A DNA stretch of 64,000 nt from Oscillospiraceae bacterium (GCA_017468365.1 JAFUIS010000021.1:1-64000), one strand, 5' to 3'; counted from the first letter of the stretch, positions 1-8,322 are shown. The notes: a model not told the origin generated them from the letters alone. A program made the numbers and translations.

Positions 1-296
1 CTCAGTCCGGCTACTGATCGCAGACTTGGTGGGCCGTTACCTCACCAACTATCTAATCAGACGCGAGGCCATCTCTCAGCGATAAATCTTTGGTACATAT
101 GCCATGCGACAAATGTACATTATGCGGTATTAACGTTCGTTTCCAAACGGTATCCCACTCTGAAAGGCAGGTTCCTCACGTGTTACTCACCCGTCCGCCA
201 CTAGCTTTGAACCCGAAGGTCCTCCGCTCGTTCGACTTGCATGTGTTAGGCGCGCCGCCAGCGTTCGTCCTGAGCCAGGATCAAACTCTTTGATAA
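1..296 (-). rRNA. rrs: 16S ribosomal RNA, 5' part (truncated by window edge)
   Basis: Read on the minus strand this is the 5' start of a bacterial 16S rRNA. The universal primer-site sequence AGAGTTTGATC lies near 279-289, followed by the conserved GAACGCTGGCGGC helix region and the V1 region. The gene continues beyond base 1. The exact 5' end is estimated from the usual distance to the AGAGTTTG motif and may be off by several bases. A strong promoter lies about 190 bases upstream. Confidence 0.97.
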
Positions 297-488
297 TGTT
301 ATATATCAACCACCCTTAGGTGGCTAACAAATCAAAGTTATTTTTCCCAAGCTTCAAGTCTCACTGACTTGCTATTACTTTTGGAATTTACTCAAATGAA
401 TACAAGGGTTTAATTCTTGTTCTTCTTCATTGTTGTTCAATTTTCAAGGTCCTTCTAAATCTGTGTCACTCGAAGTGACAGCTTTGTT

Positions 489-517
489 ATTATATCAAAT
501 CTGTTACAGCTTGTCAA
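489..517 (-). promoter_or_regulatory. rRNA promoter
   Basis: On the minus strand a perfect TTGACA (-35, 512-517) is followed by a 17-base spacer and a perfect TATAAT (-10, 489-494). It points into the 16S gene, leaving a leader of about 190 bases. The strength fits an rRNA operon. Confidence 0.9.
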
Positions 518-558
518 CACTTTTTTCAAAAAAATTTCAAAAAATTTTGAAAAATTTT

Positions 559-720
559 TCAGCGGCTGAAAAGGCTGGATTGGCTGCCAAACATGGCGAA
601 CATTACCGCAAAAAGAGCAAGGAAAAGGAACATGCAAAGGTATGCCTGGATCTCTTCTTTGATATGCTGTTTCTTTGCGGCTTTTTCTTCTTCGGTAAGA
701 ACCTTCTTTTCTTTTGCCAT
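559..720 (-). CDS. small single-pass membrane protein, unknown
   Basis: A 53-residue protein of unknown function. It begins MAKEKKVLTEEEKAAKK, a lysine/glutamate-rich cytoplasmic head of about 25 residues, followed by one hydrophobic segment (about residues 28-46) and a short polar tail. The ATG at 720 is chosen because AAGGAGGA lies 9-16 bases upstream. A longer in-frame reading from 807 lacks a ribosome site. It sits just upstream of, and on the same strand as, the 16S promoter. No family was recognised. Confidence 0.7.
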   Translation of the reverse strand: MAKEKKVLTEEEKAAKKQHIKEEIQAYLCMFLFLALFAVMFAMFGSQSSLFSR

Positions 721-932
721 CTGCTCGTCCTCCTTATTTAAATGTAGTATTAATAATATATTATATAATCCAAAAAATTGCAAGCATTGTTTTTTTAAGT
801 AAACCAAAGTTGAAAATCACCCGTTCCGGAAAAGCCGCGCTATATAATAATGTATATATATTATATATAATAGGGCGTTTTTGCCCGAAAAGAAATTTTT
901 GAAAAAAATTTGAACTTTTTTCAAAAAAAGGC

Positions 933-961
933 TTGACAATCTGCTTTTTGTTTTGTATAAT
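933..961 (+). promoter_or_regulatory. promoter of tRNA-Met/tRNA-Glu
   Basis: TTGACA at 933-938, a 17-base spacer, then TATAAT at 956-961: a perfect consensus promoter ending about 30 bases before the tRNA-Met gene. Confidence 0.9.
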
Positions 962-992
962 TATCTTCGCCTTGAGGCAAACAAAAGCAGAT

Positions 993-1069
993 GGCGGCGT
1001 AGCTCAGTTGGCTAGAGCATGCGGTTCATACCCGCAGTGTCACCGGTTCGAATCCAGTCGCCGCTACCA
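993..1069 (+). tRNA. tRNA-Met (CAT)
   Basis: Cloverleaf with a 7-bp acceptor stem (993-999 with 1059-1065, one G-T pair), anticodon stem TGCGG/CCGCA and anticodon CAT at 1027-1029. Discriminator A and CCA are encoded. The anticodon stem lacks the three G-C pairs of initiator tRNA, so this is probably the elongator. A lysidine-modified Ile tRNA with CAT anticodon cannot be fully excluded. Confidence 0.92.
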
Positions 1070-1073
1070 TAAT

Positions 1074-1148
1074 GGCCCGTTGGTCAAGCGGTTAAGACAC
1101 GGCCCTTTCACGGCTGTAACGCGAGTTCGATTCTCGCACGGGTCACCA
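1074..1148 (+). tRNA. tRNA-Glu (TTC)
   Basis: Acceptor stem 1074-1080 pairs with 1138-1144. The anticodon loop CTTTCAC gives anticodon TTC, and CCA is encoded. It follows tRNA-Met after 4 bases and is co-transcribed with it. Confidence 0.95.
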
Positions 1149-1151
1149 CTA

Positions 1152-1184
1152 AGAGCACTGATGAAAATCAGTGCTCTTTTTTTA
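1152..1184 (+). terminator. intrinsic terminator after tRNA-Glu
   Basis: An 11-bp perfect stem (AGAGCACTGAT with ATCAGTGCTCT), GAAA loop and a T7 tract, directly after the tRNA pair. Confidence 0.9.
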
Positions 1185-1279
1185 TTAAAATTTCGCCCTC
1201 CATTAATAAATGTTTACAATTTATTTATTCTCTTGAACAAAAAACGCGCTATAATAAAAACATCAGGGAGGTGTTTTTT

Positions 1280-2113
1280 ATGTGGACACGTGCAAGAATT
1301 AAAGAGGAAGCCAAAAACAGCTTCCGCCGTTTCGGTTACTGGATGCCGTTTCTCGTAACCTTCATCGTCGGAATAATTTCCGGTGGAATGGGCATTACCG
1401 GAAGTACGAGCACCGGCAGCGTTACCACCGAATATACCACCGAATATCACGGCGAACTTACCCCCGCAGGATTTGCTCATTTTCTCGAAGAGATCTTCGG
1501 CGAGTTTGGTGCTCAGCTTGAAAGCTTTTTCAGCAATCCCCTTATCGCCATGACCACGGCTTTTCTCGTGGTGCTCGGCTTTATGGTTGGACTTGTGATC
1601 ACTTTCGGCTGGAGCGCTTTCGTCGCAGGCCCGGTCATCGTCGGCAAAAACCGCTACTTTATGGAACACCGCGCTTTCGATTCCAAATTCGAGCGTCTTT
1701 TCTGGTCCTTCCGCAGCGGAAGATATATGAACGTAGTAAAGATCATGTTCTGGCGTGACGTAAAAATCTTCCTTTGGAGCCTTCTTTTCGTCATTCCCGG
1801 AATCATCAAATCCTATGAGTACTGCATGGTACCCTATATCCTTGCGGAAAACCCCCGGATTTCCAGCGAGCGCGCTTTCGAGCTTTCAAAACTCATGACC
1901 CGCGGCGAAAAATGGAAGATCTTCGTCCTCCAGCTTTCGTTCATCGGCTGGTATCTCATCGGAGCAGTCTGTTGCTGCGTCGGCGGCGTTTTCGTAGATC
2001 CCTATTTTGAAGCCACCTTTGCGGAACTTTATCAGGTCATGCGCGAAAAAGCCCACGGCCTCGGCTTTGCGGATTACAACGATCTTCCCGGCTTCTTCCC
2101 GGAACAAAAATAA
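1280..2113 (+). CDS. DUF975 family integral membrane protein (copy 1)
   Basis: A 277-residue polytopic membrane protein of the DUF975 family; its function is not known. The N-terminus carries the family pattern of an amphipathic stretch (KNSFRRFGYW) leading into the first membrane segment. A long central region follows, with WSAFVAGPVIVGKNRYFMEH, then a conserved block (PGIIKSYEYCMVPYILAENP) and two C-terminal membrane segments. The start is the ATG at 1280 behind AGGGAGGTG; a GTG 9 bases upstream overlaps that site. A -10-like TATAAT lies at 1250-1255. It is a tandem paralogue of the next gene, with the same SD-to-start layout and a nearly identical terminator. Confidence 0.85.
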   Translation: MWTRARIKEEAKNSFRRFGYWMPFLVTFIVGIISGGMGITGSTSTGSVTTEYTTEYHGELTPAGFAHFLEEIFGEFGAQLESFFSNPLIAMTTAFLVVLGFMVGLVITFGWSAFVAGPVIVGKNRYFMEHRAFDSKFERLFWSFRSGRYMNVVKIMFWRDVKIFLWSLLFVIPGIIKSYEYCMVPYILAENPRISSERAFELSKLMTRGEKWKIFVLQLSFIGWYLIGAVCCCVGGVFVDPYFEATFAELYQVMREKAHGLGFADYNDLPGFFPEQK

Positions 2114-2124
2114 TCACGAGCACC

Positions 2125-2156
2125 AAAAGCACCCCAAAAGGGTGCTTTTCTTTTTT
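2125..2156 (+). terminator. intrinsic terminator after DUF975 copy 1
   Basis: Stem AAAAGCACCC/GGGTGCTTTT followed by a T-rich tract. It is nearly identical to the terminator after copy 2 at 3036-3066. Confidence 0.88.
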
Positions 2157-2246
2157 CTGAAAGGAAGTCAGCGTCCCTTCTTCCCTTTATTATTGATATA
2201 TCCTTTCCTTTATGTTAAAATCAAATTACCCAAGGAGGTGTTTTTA

Positions 2247-3020
2247 ATGTGGGATTTTTCTACTCTTAAACAAAACGCCCGAAACTCCCTCAAAAGTTTC
2301 GGCTTCTGGACTCCGGTTTTCGTCTGCCTTATGCACGGACTTCTTGCCGGAACTTCTTACGGCGGAAGCGCCGCTTCTTCGGAATCTTCCGAAGAGACCA
2401 CGATCATCGATACTTTTTTCCCGCAGCTTGATTCCCTTGCGGAAGATCCTTTCTTCTCCTTTATTGTAATAGCCATAGCGATAGCTCTCATTATTTTGAT
2501 CATCGCTTTCGCCCTGGCATGGAGCGCATTCATCGGCGGTCCCGCCACCGTTGGCAAAAACAGATTTTTCATGGAGCACCGTTTTTCCCGGGCGCAGTTC
2601 AAAAAGCTCTTCTGGGCCTACGGCTGCGGAAGCTATCTTAACGTTGTAAAAATCATGTTCGTTTACGAAGTCAAGCTCCTTCTCTGGACCCTGCTTTTCA
2701 TCATTCCCGGAATCATCAAGTCCTACGAATATTTTATGGTGCCCTATATCCTTGCGGAAAACCCGACCATAAGCTGCGAAGACGCTTTTTATCTTTCCAA
2801 AAAAATGACCGACGGCGAAAAAGCGAGCATTTTCTTCCTTCAGCTTTCGTTCATCGGCTGGTATTTCCTTTCCGTTCTGACCTGCGGAATCGGATTCATC
2901 GCTCTTCAGCCCTATATGGAAGCCACTTTTGCGGAACTTTATCAGGTCATGCGCGAAAAAGCCCAGTCCCTCAATCTTCCCGGAACAGAAAAACTTTCCG
3001 GCTTCTGCCCCGAACAATAA
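2247..3020 (+). CDS. DUF975 family integral membrane protein (copy 2)
   Basis: A 257-residue paralogue of the preceding gene with the same architecture: amphipathic N-terminus (NSLKSFGFW), an extracytoplasmic or loop region rich in Ser and Glu, and the shared blocks FIGGPATVGKNRFFMEH and PGIIKSYEYFMVPYILAENP. The C-terminus near EATFAELYQVMREKAQ is very similar to copy 1. The start is the ATG at 2247, placed by AAGGAGGTG ten bases upstream; the reading frame runs back to 2007 but without a ribosome site. Function unknown. The differences are concentrated in the loop after the first membrane segment. Confidence 0.85.
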   Translation: MWDFSTLKQNARNSLKSFGFWTPVFVCLMHGLLAGTSYGGSAASSESSEETTIIDTFFPQLDSLAEDPFFSFIVIAIAIALIILIIAFALAWSAFIGGPATVGKNRFFMEHRFSRAQFKKLFWAYGCGSYLNVVKIMFVYEVKLLLWTLLFIIPGIIKSYEYFMVPYILAENPTISCEDAFYLSKKMTDGEKASIFFLQLSFIGWYFLSVLTCGIGFIALQPYMEATFAELYQVMREKAQSLNLPGTEKLSGFCPEQ

Positions 3021-3035
3021 CAACAGCAAAAACAA

Positions 3036-3066
3036 AAAAAGCACCCCAAAAGGGTGCTTTTCTTTT
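3036..3066 (+). terminator. intrinsic terminator after DUF975 copy 2
   Basis: Hairpin AAGCACCC-CAAAA-GGGTGCTT with a T tract, a copy of the terminator at 2125-2156. Confidence 0.88.
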
Positions 3067-3102
3067 GCATAAAAACAATGTTTCCCAAAAAAGAGAAAAC
3101 CG

Positions 3103-3139
3103 CCGAAAAAAAGAGCGCCTTTTTAAGGCGCTCTTTTTA
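3103..3139 (-). terminator. terminator of serS
   Basis: Perfect 11-bp stem AAAGAGCGCCT/AGGCGCTCTTT flanked by A and T tracts, so it can act in both directions. It lies 4 bases past the serS stop. Confidence 0.85.
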
Positions 3140-3142
3140 TAA

Positions 3143-4411
3143 TCATTTGATTTCGTCAAATCCCATATATTTGCGAAGAACTTCCGGAATGGTGACGGAA
3201 CCGTCTTCGTTCTGATAGTTTTCAAGGATAGCCGCGGTGGTTCTGCCGATTGCAACGCCGGAACCGTTGAGGGTGTGGGCAAAAACAGCCTTGCCGTCTT
3301 TGTCTTTGCATTTGATGTTTGCTCTGCGTGCCTGGAAATCCTCAAAGTTGGAGCAGGAAGAAATCTCAACGTATCTTCCGTAAGAAGGCATCCATACTTC
3401 GATGTCATAGGTCTTTGCGGAGCTGAAGGTAAGGTCGCCGGTGGTAAGAACGACCACGCGGTAAGGAAGTCCAAGTCCCTGAAGAACTTTTTCCGCTTCG
3501 CCGGTAAGCTCTTCAAGCTCTTCATAGGATTTTTCCGGATCAGCAAATTTAACAAGCTCGACCTTGTTGAACTGGTGCTGACGGATAAGACCGCGGGTGT
3601 CGCGTCCTGCGGAACCTGCTTCTGCACGGAAACAGGCGGAATATGCGCAGTATTTGATAGGAAGAGCAGCTCTGTCGAGCACTTCGCCGCGGTAGAAGTT
3701 TGTTACCGGAACTTCTGCAGTGGGGATAAGATAAAGATCTTCGCCCTCAAGTTTATACATATCCTCGGCAAATTTGGGAAGCTGACCGGTGCCGGTCATG
3801 GAAGCTTTGTTTGCCATAAAAGGCGGGAAAACTTCGGTATAGCCGTTGGCGGTGTGGGTATCGAGGAAATAGTTCATAATAGCGCGCTCAAGTCTTGCGC
3901 CAAGGTCCTTATAAAAATGGAATCTTGCGCCGGTAACTTTGCCTGCTCTTTCCGGGTCAAGGATATTCAGATCCTGACCGAGGTCCCAGTGCGCTTTGGG
4001 CTCAAAGTCAAATTTTCTGGGTTCGCCCCAGCGGCGAAGCTCAACGTTTTCGGTGTCGTCTTTTCCGTAAGGAACGGCCTCGTTGGGAATGTTGGGAATT
4101 CTGAGGATGAGTTCAAGCTGGCGGTCCTCAAGTTTTGCAAGCTCTTCGCCGCATTTTTTGGATTCCTCGGCAATCTCTTTCATCTGTGCCATAAGCTCGG
4201 TGGTATCCTCGCCGTTCTTTTTCATAACGGGAATCTGTTTGCTGGCGCGGTTCTGCTGTGCTTTAAGGTCATCGGTCTTTGCGTTGAGTTTGCGGCGCTG
4301 TGCGTCGATTTCAACAAGCTCGTCAACAACCTCGTCCATGGGTTTAAATCTTCTGCGGCAAGCCTCTTTAACAAGCTCCGCATTTTCTCTTACAAATCTA
4401 ATATCAAGCAT
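3143..4411 (-). CDS. serS: seryl-tRNA synthetase
   Basis: Class II aminoacyl-tRNA synthetase that charges tRNA-Ser. It is 422 residues, the usual bacterial length. Residues 1-100 form the coiled-coil tRNA-binding arm ([20 protein letters not shown] region). The catalytic core has motif 2 around [20 protein letters not shown] and motif 3 near [17 protein letters not shown]. It is the last gene of the parA-parB-serS run, starting 18 bases after parB stops, and ends at a strong terminator. Confidence 0.98.
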   Translation of the reverse strand: MLDIRFVRENAELVKEACRRRFKPMDEVVDELVEIDAQRRKLNAKTDDLKAQQNRASKQIPVMKKNGEDTTELMAQMKEIAEESKKCGEELAKLEDRQLELILRIPNIPNEAVPYGKDDTENVELRRWGEPRKFDFEPKAHWDLGQDLNILDPERAGKVTGARFHFYKDLGARLERAIMNYFLDTHTANGYTEVFPPFMANKASMTGTGQLPKFAEDMYKLEGEDLYLIPTAEVPVTNFYRGEVLDRAALPIKYCAYSACFRAEAGSAGRDTRGLIRQHQFNKVELVKFADPEKSYEELEELTGEAEKVLQGLGLPYRVVVLTTGDLTFSSAKTYDIEVWMPSYGRYVEISSCSNFEDFQARRANIKCKDKDGKAVFAHTLNGSGVAIGRTTAAILENYQNEDGSVTIPEVLRKYMGFDEIK

Positions 4412-4429
4412 CGGTCTTTCTCCCTTACT

Positions 4430-5299
4430 TTACATTTTCTTTTTAAGAAGTCGCTCGCAGATATCCGCAAGCTCGTTTTTGTTATAAAACGGAAATTCAA
4501 TGGTGCCGCCCTTTTCGTTTTCGGTGATTTTAAAGGGTCTTCCAAGTTCGTTGGTCATCGCAACCTGCATTTCGCGGTAAAATTTATCCTTCGGGAAGGA
4601 ATCTTTTTTCTTCGTGGCCTTTTCTTTGGGCTCTTTTGCCGCTTTTGCGCAAAGTTTTTCCGCTTCCCTTACCGAAAGTCCGTCCGCAACTATCATTTTC
4701 GCAAGTTCGGTGCGTTTTTCTTCCGGCGCGGAAAGAATTGCCTTGGCGTGTCCCGCAGAAAGACTGCCGGAAGAAACCAGCGGCAGCACCTCCTCGGGCA
4801 AATTGAGAATACGAAGGGTATTCGCAATTGCAGGGCGGGATTTTCCCACAGCTTCGGAAAGCTGTTCCTGGGTCATTTTGTATTTATCCATAAGGCGGCG
4901 GTAGCCTTCGGCAGTTTCCACCGCGTTAAGGTCTTCCCTTTGAAGGTTTTCGATAAGCGCAACCTGGTCGGTCTCTTCGTCGCTCATCTCTCTGATAAGC
5001 GCCGGGACTTCCGTAAGTCCGGCAATTCTTGCGGCGCGCCATCTTCTTTCGCCCGCGACTATCTGGTACATTCCGTTTCTGGTGGGTCTTACCAGAAGGG
5101 GCTGCAAAATTCCGTGGGCAGAAATGGAATCCGCAAGCTCGTTAAGGGCGGTTTCGTCAAATTCTTTTCTCGGCTGAGATAAGTTCGGCTCGATTTCCGA
5201 AAGTCTTACGGTGGTTATGCCGGCCTCTTCCGTCGAAACCGCCGTCTGGTCAGCAAAAAGCGCGTCAAGTCCTTTGCCAAGTCCTCTTGATTTTGCCAC
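4430..5299 (-). CDS. parB: chromosome-partitioning protein ParB/Spo0J
   Basis: A 289-residue ParB. The ParB/Srx CTPase domain (about residues 25-115) has the NxxQPR-type entry SQPRKEF and the GERRWRAAR motif that binds parS-stimulated CTP. ENLQRED follows, then the central HTH that reads parS (EQLSEAVGKSRPAIANTLR), and a C-terminal dimerisation domain. The GTG start at 5299 is chosen because GGAGGGA precedes it and it lies one base after the parA stop; a longer frame to 5326 would run into parA. Together with ParA it segregates the origin and, in spore formers, links to Soj control of DnaA. Confidence 0.96.
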   Translation of the reverse strand: MAKSRGLGKGLDALFADQTAVSTEEAGITTVRLSEIEPNLSQPRKEFDETALNELADSISAHGILQPLLVRPTRNGMYQIVAGERRWRAARIAGLTEVPALIREMSDEETDQVALIENLQREDLNAVETAEGYRRLMDKYKMTQEQLSEAVGKSRPAIANTLRILNLPEEVLPLVSSGSLSAGHAKAILSAPEEKRTELAKMIVADGLSVREAEKLCAKAAKEPKEKATKKKDSFPKDKFYREMQVAMTNELGRPFKITENEKGGTIEFPFYNKNELADICERLLKKKM

Positions 5300-5300
5300 T

Positions 5301-6077
5301 TTATCCCTCCGTTCTGTTGTTCGCAATTATTTCATCCGCAAGAGCAAGATAGCTTTGGCTTCCCTTGGAAGAAAAATCATAGTATATTACCGGCTCTCCG
5401 AAAGAAGGCGCCTCGGAAAGGCGAACGTTTCTCGGAATGACCGTTTTAAAAACTTTTTGCGGGAAGTATTTTTTAACTTCCTCCACCACCTGCATGGTAA
5501 GGTTCAGTCTTGCATCATACATGGTAAGAAGAACGCCCTCCATGTCGATATAGCTGTTATAAAGCCTTTTTACGGTCCTTACCGTTGCCATAAGCTGCGA
5601 AAGTCCTTCAAGCGCATAAAATTCGCACTGTATCGGAACAAGAATGCTGGTGCATGCCGCAAGCGCATTAAGAGTAAGAAGTCCCAGCGACGGCGGACAG
5701 TCGATACAGATGAAATCGTAATTTGCCTGAATGGTTGCCAAAGCGTTTTTAAGCCTGAGCGCCCTGTTTTCCATATCCACAAGTTCAATTTCCGCTGCAG
5801 CAAGATCAATGCTCGAAGGCATTATATCAAGGTTCTTATATTTGGTCCGAACAACAGCTTCTTCCGCCTTGCAGTTTCCGATGACCACGTCGTAAACGGA
5901 ACGTTTGACTTCCCTTTTGTTTACTCCAAGCCCCGAAGTGGCGTTTCCCTGGGGGTCCGAATCCACAAGCAAAACTCTGCCTCTCGTTCTGTATGCAAGC
6001 GCTGCCGAAAGGTTCACCGCGGTGGTGGTTTTTCCGACTCCGCCTTTTTGATTTGCGAATGCTATTATTTTGCCCAT
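5301..6077 (-). CDS. parA: chromosome-partitioning ATPase ParA/Soj
   Basis: A 258-residue ParA/MinD-type ATPase. The deviant Walker A motif KGGVGKTT is at residues 11-18, DSDPQGNATSGLG follows around residue 40, and the Walker B-like region is CIDCPPSLG near residue 125. It binds non-specific DNA as an ATP dimer and is stimulated by ParB. The ATG at 6077 has a GGAGGA site. Two parS sites lie in the 380-base region upstream. Confidence 0.97.
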   Translation of the reverse strand: MGKIIAFANQKGGVGKTTTAVNLSAALAYRTRGRVLLVDSDPQGNATSGLGVNKREVKRSVYDVVIGNCKAEEAVVRTKYKNLDIMPSSIDLAAAEIELVDMENRALRLKNALATIQANYDFICIDCPPSLGLLTLNALAACTSILVPIQCEFYALEGLSQLMATVRTVKRLYNSYIDMEGVLLTMYDARLNLTMQVVEEVKKYFPQKVFKTVIPRNVRLSEAPSFGEPVIYYDFSSKGSQSYLALADEIIANNRTEG

Positions 6078-6171
6078 TCTTTCCTCCGGTAAATATTAGT
6101 TCCTTTTAATTATAATAGGTCTCCCCTCTTTTTTCAATCTGTTTTCGGAATTTCTGTCAAAATATTAAAAA

Positions 6172-6187
6172 TGTTTCACGTGGAACA
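6172..6187. promoter_or_regulatory. parS site 1
   Basis: The 16-mer TGTTTCACGTGGAACA is one base off the Bacillus parS consensus TGTTNCACGTGAAACA. It lies 95 bases upstream of parA, where ParB/Noc-family proteins would load. Confidence 0.92.
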
Positions 6188-6188
6188 A

Positions 6189-6352
6189 GCACTGCGAGCG
6201 CGTCCTGTGGACGATACAGCGAGCAGTGCTTGGCGCCGCGGTCAAAATTTTCAAGGCGAATTGCCGAAGAAAATTTTGGGCACCGCAAGAATGGTATCCT
6301 TCGCCTTGAAGTGGGTATATTCTGCGAGCGCGTCCTGCGGACGATTCCTTTG
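6189..6352 (+). repeat. dispersed repeat family D, copy 1
   Basis: A structured intergenic segment between two parS sites. The core at 6218-6290 reads through GGCGCCGCGGTCAAAAT and ends CACCGCAAGA; it recurs in inverted orientation at 9457-9529. An internal hairpin of the type GCG-CGTCC-TG-(T/C)-GGACG occurs twice here (near 6197-6215 and 6332-6350). The second copy of the family has CGCCC/GGGCG at the matching place, a paired change. Confidence 0.8.
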
Positions 6353-6362
6353 TTTCTTCGAA

Positions 6363-6378
6363 TGTTCCACGTGGAACA
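6363..6378. promoter_or_regulatory. parS site 2
   Basis: TGTTCCACGTGGAACA, a perfect 16-bp palindrome matching the parS pattern, 78 bases downstream of the noc stop codon. Confidence 0.92.
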
Positions 6379-6455
6379 AAAACGCAAAAAGCCGTCCTTT
6401 CGGACGGCCCTTTGCGTTTTTCAGGGGAATGTGACGAAGCATGTTCTGCCTCTTT

Positions 6456-7319
6456 TTATATAACTGACGAAGCGCCTTTCGGCATCTTCGGAGCAGTGCA
6501 GGTTTCCGCCGTTTTTCCGGCGGTTCTGAAAGCCATGTTTTTCGGAACGGAAACCGAATAGGTTATCCTTTCGTCATCCTCGGTGACGGTGCTCACGGCG
6601 CAAAGCCCGGCCGAATTCATCACCGCCACCGCGTGCTCAAAGGTGTTGAGGAATATCCTCACGTCCTTTATAAGATATTTGGGGGCTTTGCGCTCAGGCT
6701 TCTTTTCAAGGATTGCGGAAACGTATTTTTCCGCCGACGCAACCGAAAGTCCCTTTGCGGCAAAATGCTCTGCCGCCGCCTTTCGTTCTTCCCCGGAAGA
6801 AAGTCGCAAAAGTTCCCTTGCGTGTCTTTCCGAAAGGGCGTTTTCGGTGATGACCTTTCTGACTTCCTCTTCAAGCTTCAAAAGCCGCAGCTTGTTCGAA
6901 AGCCCCGAAGGAGAAAACCCAAGCCGCTTTGCCGCTTCTTCCCTGGGCAAATTCCAAACGGCAATAAGCTTTGCAATAGCCTCCGCCTCATCAAAAGGCG
7001 AAAGCTGGGCGCGCTCAAGGTTTTCAATAAGCGCCCATACCGCCGAATCTTCGTTCGAAAGGTCATAGACCACCGCGTCTATTCTTTCCTCCCCAAGCAT
7101 TTTCATCGCCCTGAGTCTTCGTTCCCCAGCGATGAGTTCAAAACCTTTTCCCGCCCTTCTTACGGCGATGGGCTGAATGAGTCCGTTTTCCTTGATGCTT
7201 TTTGAAAGGGAAAAAAGTTCCTCTTCGTCAAAATCCCTCCTTGGCTGAAAAGGGTTCGGCAAAACCGCCGAAACGGGAACGCTCTCCACCGTCCTTTGCT
7301 TTTTGCGATTTGTGAACAT
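6456..7319 (-). CDS. noc: nucleoid occlusion protein Noc (ParB paralogue)
   Basis: A 287-residue ParB-family protein. The N-terminal domain has NPFQPRRDFDEEEL and the GERRLRAMKM CTP-binding motif, followed by IENLERAQLSPFDEA and the HTH EAAKRLGFSPSGLSNKLRL. The C-terminal dimerisation region is divergent from ParB. Its position upstream of parA and downstream of rsmG is the classical place of noc in Firmicutes, where it blocks division over the nucleoid by binding DNA and membrane. The ATG at 7319 has GGAGG about 10 bases upstream. A second ParB with another role is possible, but the context favours Noc. Confidence 0.85.
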   Translation of the reverse strand: MFTNRKKQRTVESVPVSAVLPNPFQPRRDFDEEELFSLSKSIKENGLIQPIAVRRAGKGFELIAGERRLRAMKMLGEERIDAVVYDLSNEDSAVWALIENLERAQLSPFDEAEAIAKLIAVWNLPREEAAKRLGFSPSGLSNKLRLLKLEEEVRKVITENALSERHARELLRLSSGEERKAAAEHFAAKGLSVASAEKYVSAILEKKPERKAPKYLIKDVRIFLNTFEHAVAVMNSAGLCAVSTVTEDDERITYSVSVPKNMAFRTAGKTAETCTAPKMPKGASSVI

Positions 7320-7496
7320 CTTATCGCCTCCGGTTTTATATTACCATAGTTTTCCATTTTCTTCCAGAACTTTCGGTCGCAAAAATCCCCTTTATACAAT
7401 ATTAAAAAACACCCTTCGCCAAGGCAAAAGCCGAACCTTGCCAAAAGTCGTTTTCCTTTGACCGTTTTTGCGAAAAGTTTTATGCATAATCGTAAT

Positions 7497-7517
7497 ATTT
7501 ATCGTTTTTCGATAAAT
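7497..7517. promoter_or_regulatory. operator-like palindrome upstream of the DUF2975-xre pair
   Basis: ATTTATCG-TTTTT-CGATAAAT, a perfect 8-bp inverted repeat with a 5-base spacer, ending 5 bases before the -35 element of the next promoter. By position it could be the binding site of the Xre regulator encoded in the same operon (inference). Confidence 0.55.
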
Positions 7518-7522
7518 TTTTA

Positions 7523-7551
7523 TTGACTTTCGAAAAAATATGTGCTATTTT
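7523..7551 (+). promoter_or_regulatory. promoter of the DUF2975-xre operon
   Basis: TTGACT at 7523-7528, a 17-base spacer and TATTTT at 7546-7551, preceded by TG one base upstream (extended -10). Confidence 0.6.
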
Positions 7552-7615
7552 TAAATCAAAGGAATGGGGGGTACGCCCTCTTAATCTGAAATTTTAAAAA
7601 AAGGAGGCCTTTCCA

Positions 7616-8098
7616 ATGACCCAAAAAAACCTTTCAAAATGGCTCAAAGCCGTCATAATCGGAACCGGCATCTTCGGCCTTGCCATCTTCGCATGGCTCG
7701 TTCCCATGTACGGCGCAAGCATCGCCTCGCTCTATCCGGAATTTTCCCATTGCTATTGGCCCTGGCTCATCTTCCTCTGGCTCTGCGCTCTTCCCTGTTT
7801 CGTTTCCCTTTTTTTCGGCTGGAAGGTCGCAGAAAACATCGGCGCGGATAATTCCTTCAGCTTTGAAAACGCAAAGCTCTTCAAAAAAATTTCTGTCCTT
7901 GCCGCAGGCGATTCGGTCTTCTTTCTTTTGGGAAACGTCGCGCTTCTTTTCGCGAATATGAGCCACCCGGGAATCACCATAATCTTTGCGCCTCTTGTCG
8001 CTTTTGTGGGCGCTGCGGTTTCGGTGGTCTGCGCCGCTCTTTCCCACCTTATTTATAAATCCGCAGTGATGAAAAGCGAAAACGATTTAACCATATGA
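7616..8098 (+). CDS. DUF2975 family membrane protein
   Basis: A 160-residue protein with four predicted membrane segments (about residues 10-32, 45-68, 95-117, 122-144). The sequence pattern and gene context, followed 13 bases later by a small Xre regulator, match DUF2975 proteins, whose role is unknown. The ATG at 7616 follows AAAAGGAGG. It is the first gene of a four-gene plus-strand island sitting inside the otherwise minus-strand rsmG-noc-parAB order. Confidence 0.8.
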   Translation: MTQKNLSKWLKAVIIGTGIFGLAIFAWLVPMYGASIASLYPEFSHCYWPWLIFLWLCALPCFVSLFFGWKVAENIGADNSFSFENAKLFKKISVLAAGDSVFFLLGNVALLFANMSHPGITIIFAPLVAFVGAAVSVVCAALSHLIYKSAVMKSENDLTI

Positions 8099-8111
8099 GG
8101 AGGCGGTGCTC

Positions 8112-8321
8112 ATGGCAATAAAAGTCAATCTTGACGTCGTGCTCGCAAAAAGAAAAATGAGCATGACCGAACTTTCCGAAAAAGTCGGCATCACCATGGC
8201 AAATCTTTCGATTTTAAAAACCGGAAAAGCAAAAGCCGTGCGCTTTTCCACCCTCGAAGCTATCTGCAAGGTCCTCGATTGCCAGCCGGGCGATATCCTT
8301 TCCCGGTCCGAGGAAGAATGA
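8112..8321 (+). CDS. small Xre/Cro-type HTH regulator
   Basis: A 69-residue DNA-binding protein, almost wholly one helix-turn-helix domain: residues 14-50 contain KRKMSMTELSEKVGITMANL with the recognition helix after GITMANLS. The C-terminus reads VLDCQPGDILSRSEEE, typical of YozG-like regulators paired with DUF2975 membrane proteins. The ATG at 8112 is preceded by GAGGAGGCGG. It may autoregulate through the palindrome at 7497-7517. Confidence 0.9.
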   Translation: MAIKVNLDVVLAKRKMSMTELSEKVGITMANLSILKTGKAKAVRFSTLEAICKVLDCQPGDILSRSEEE

Positions 8322-8322
8322 C

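Noticed and set aside
3143-4500. T-box riboswitch in front of serS
   Set aside because: serS starts 18 bases after parB, leaving no room for a leader; no T-box sequence was seen.
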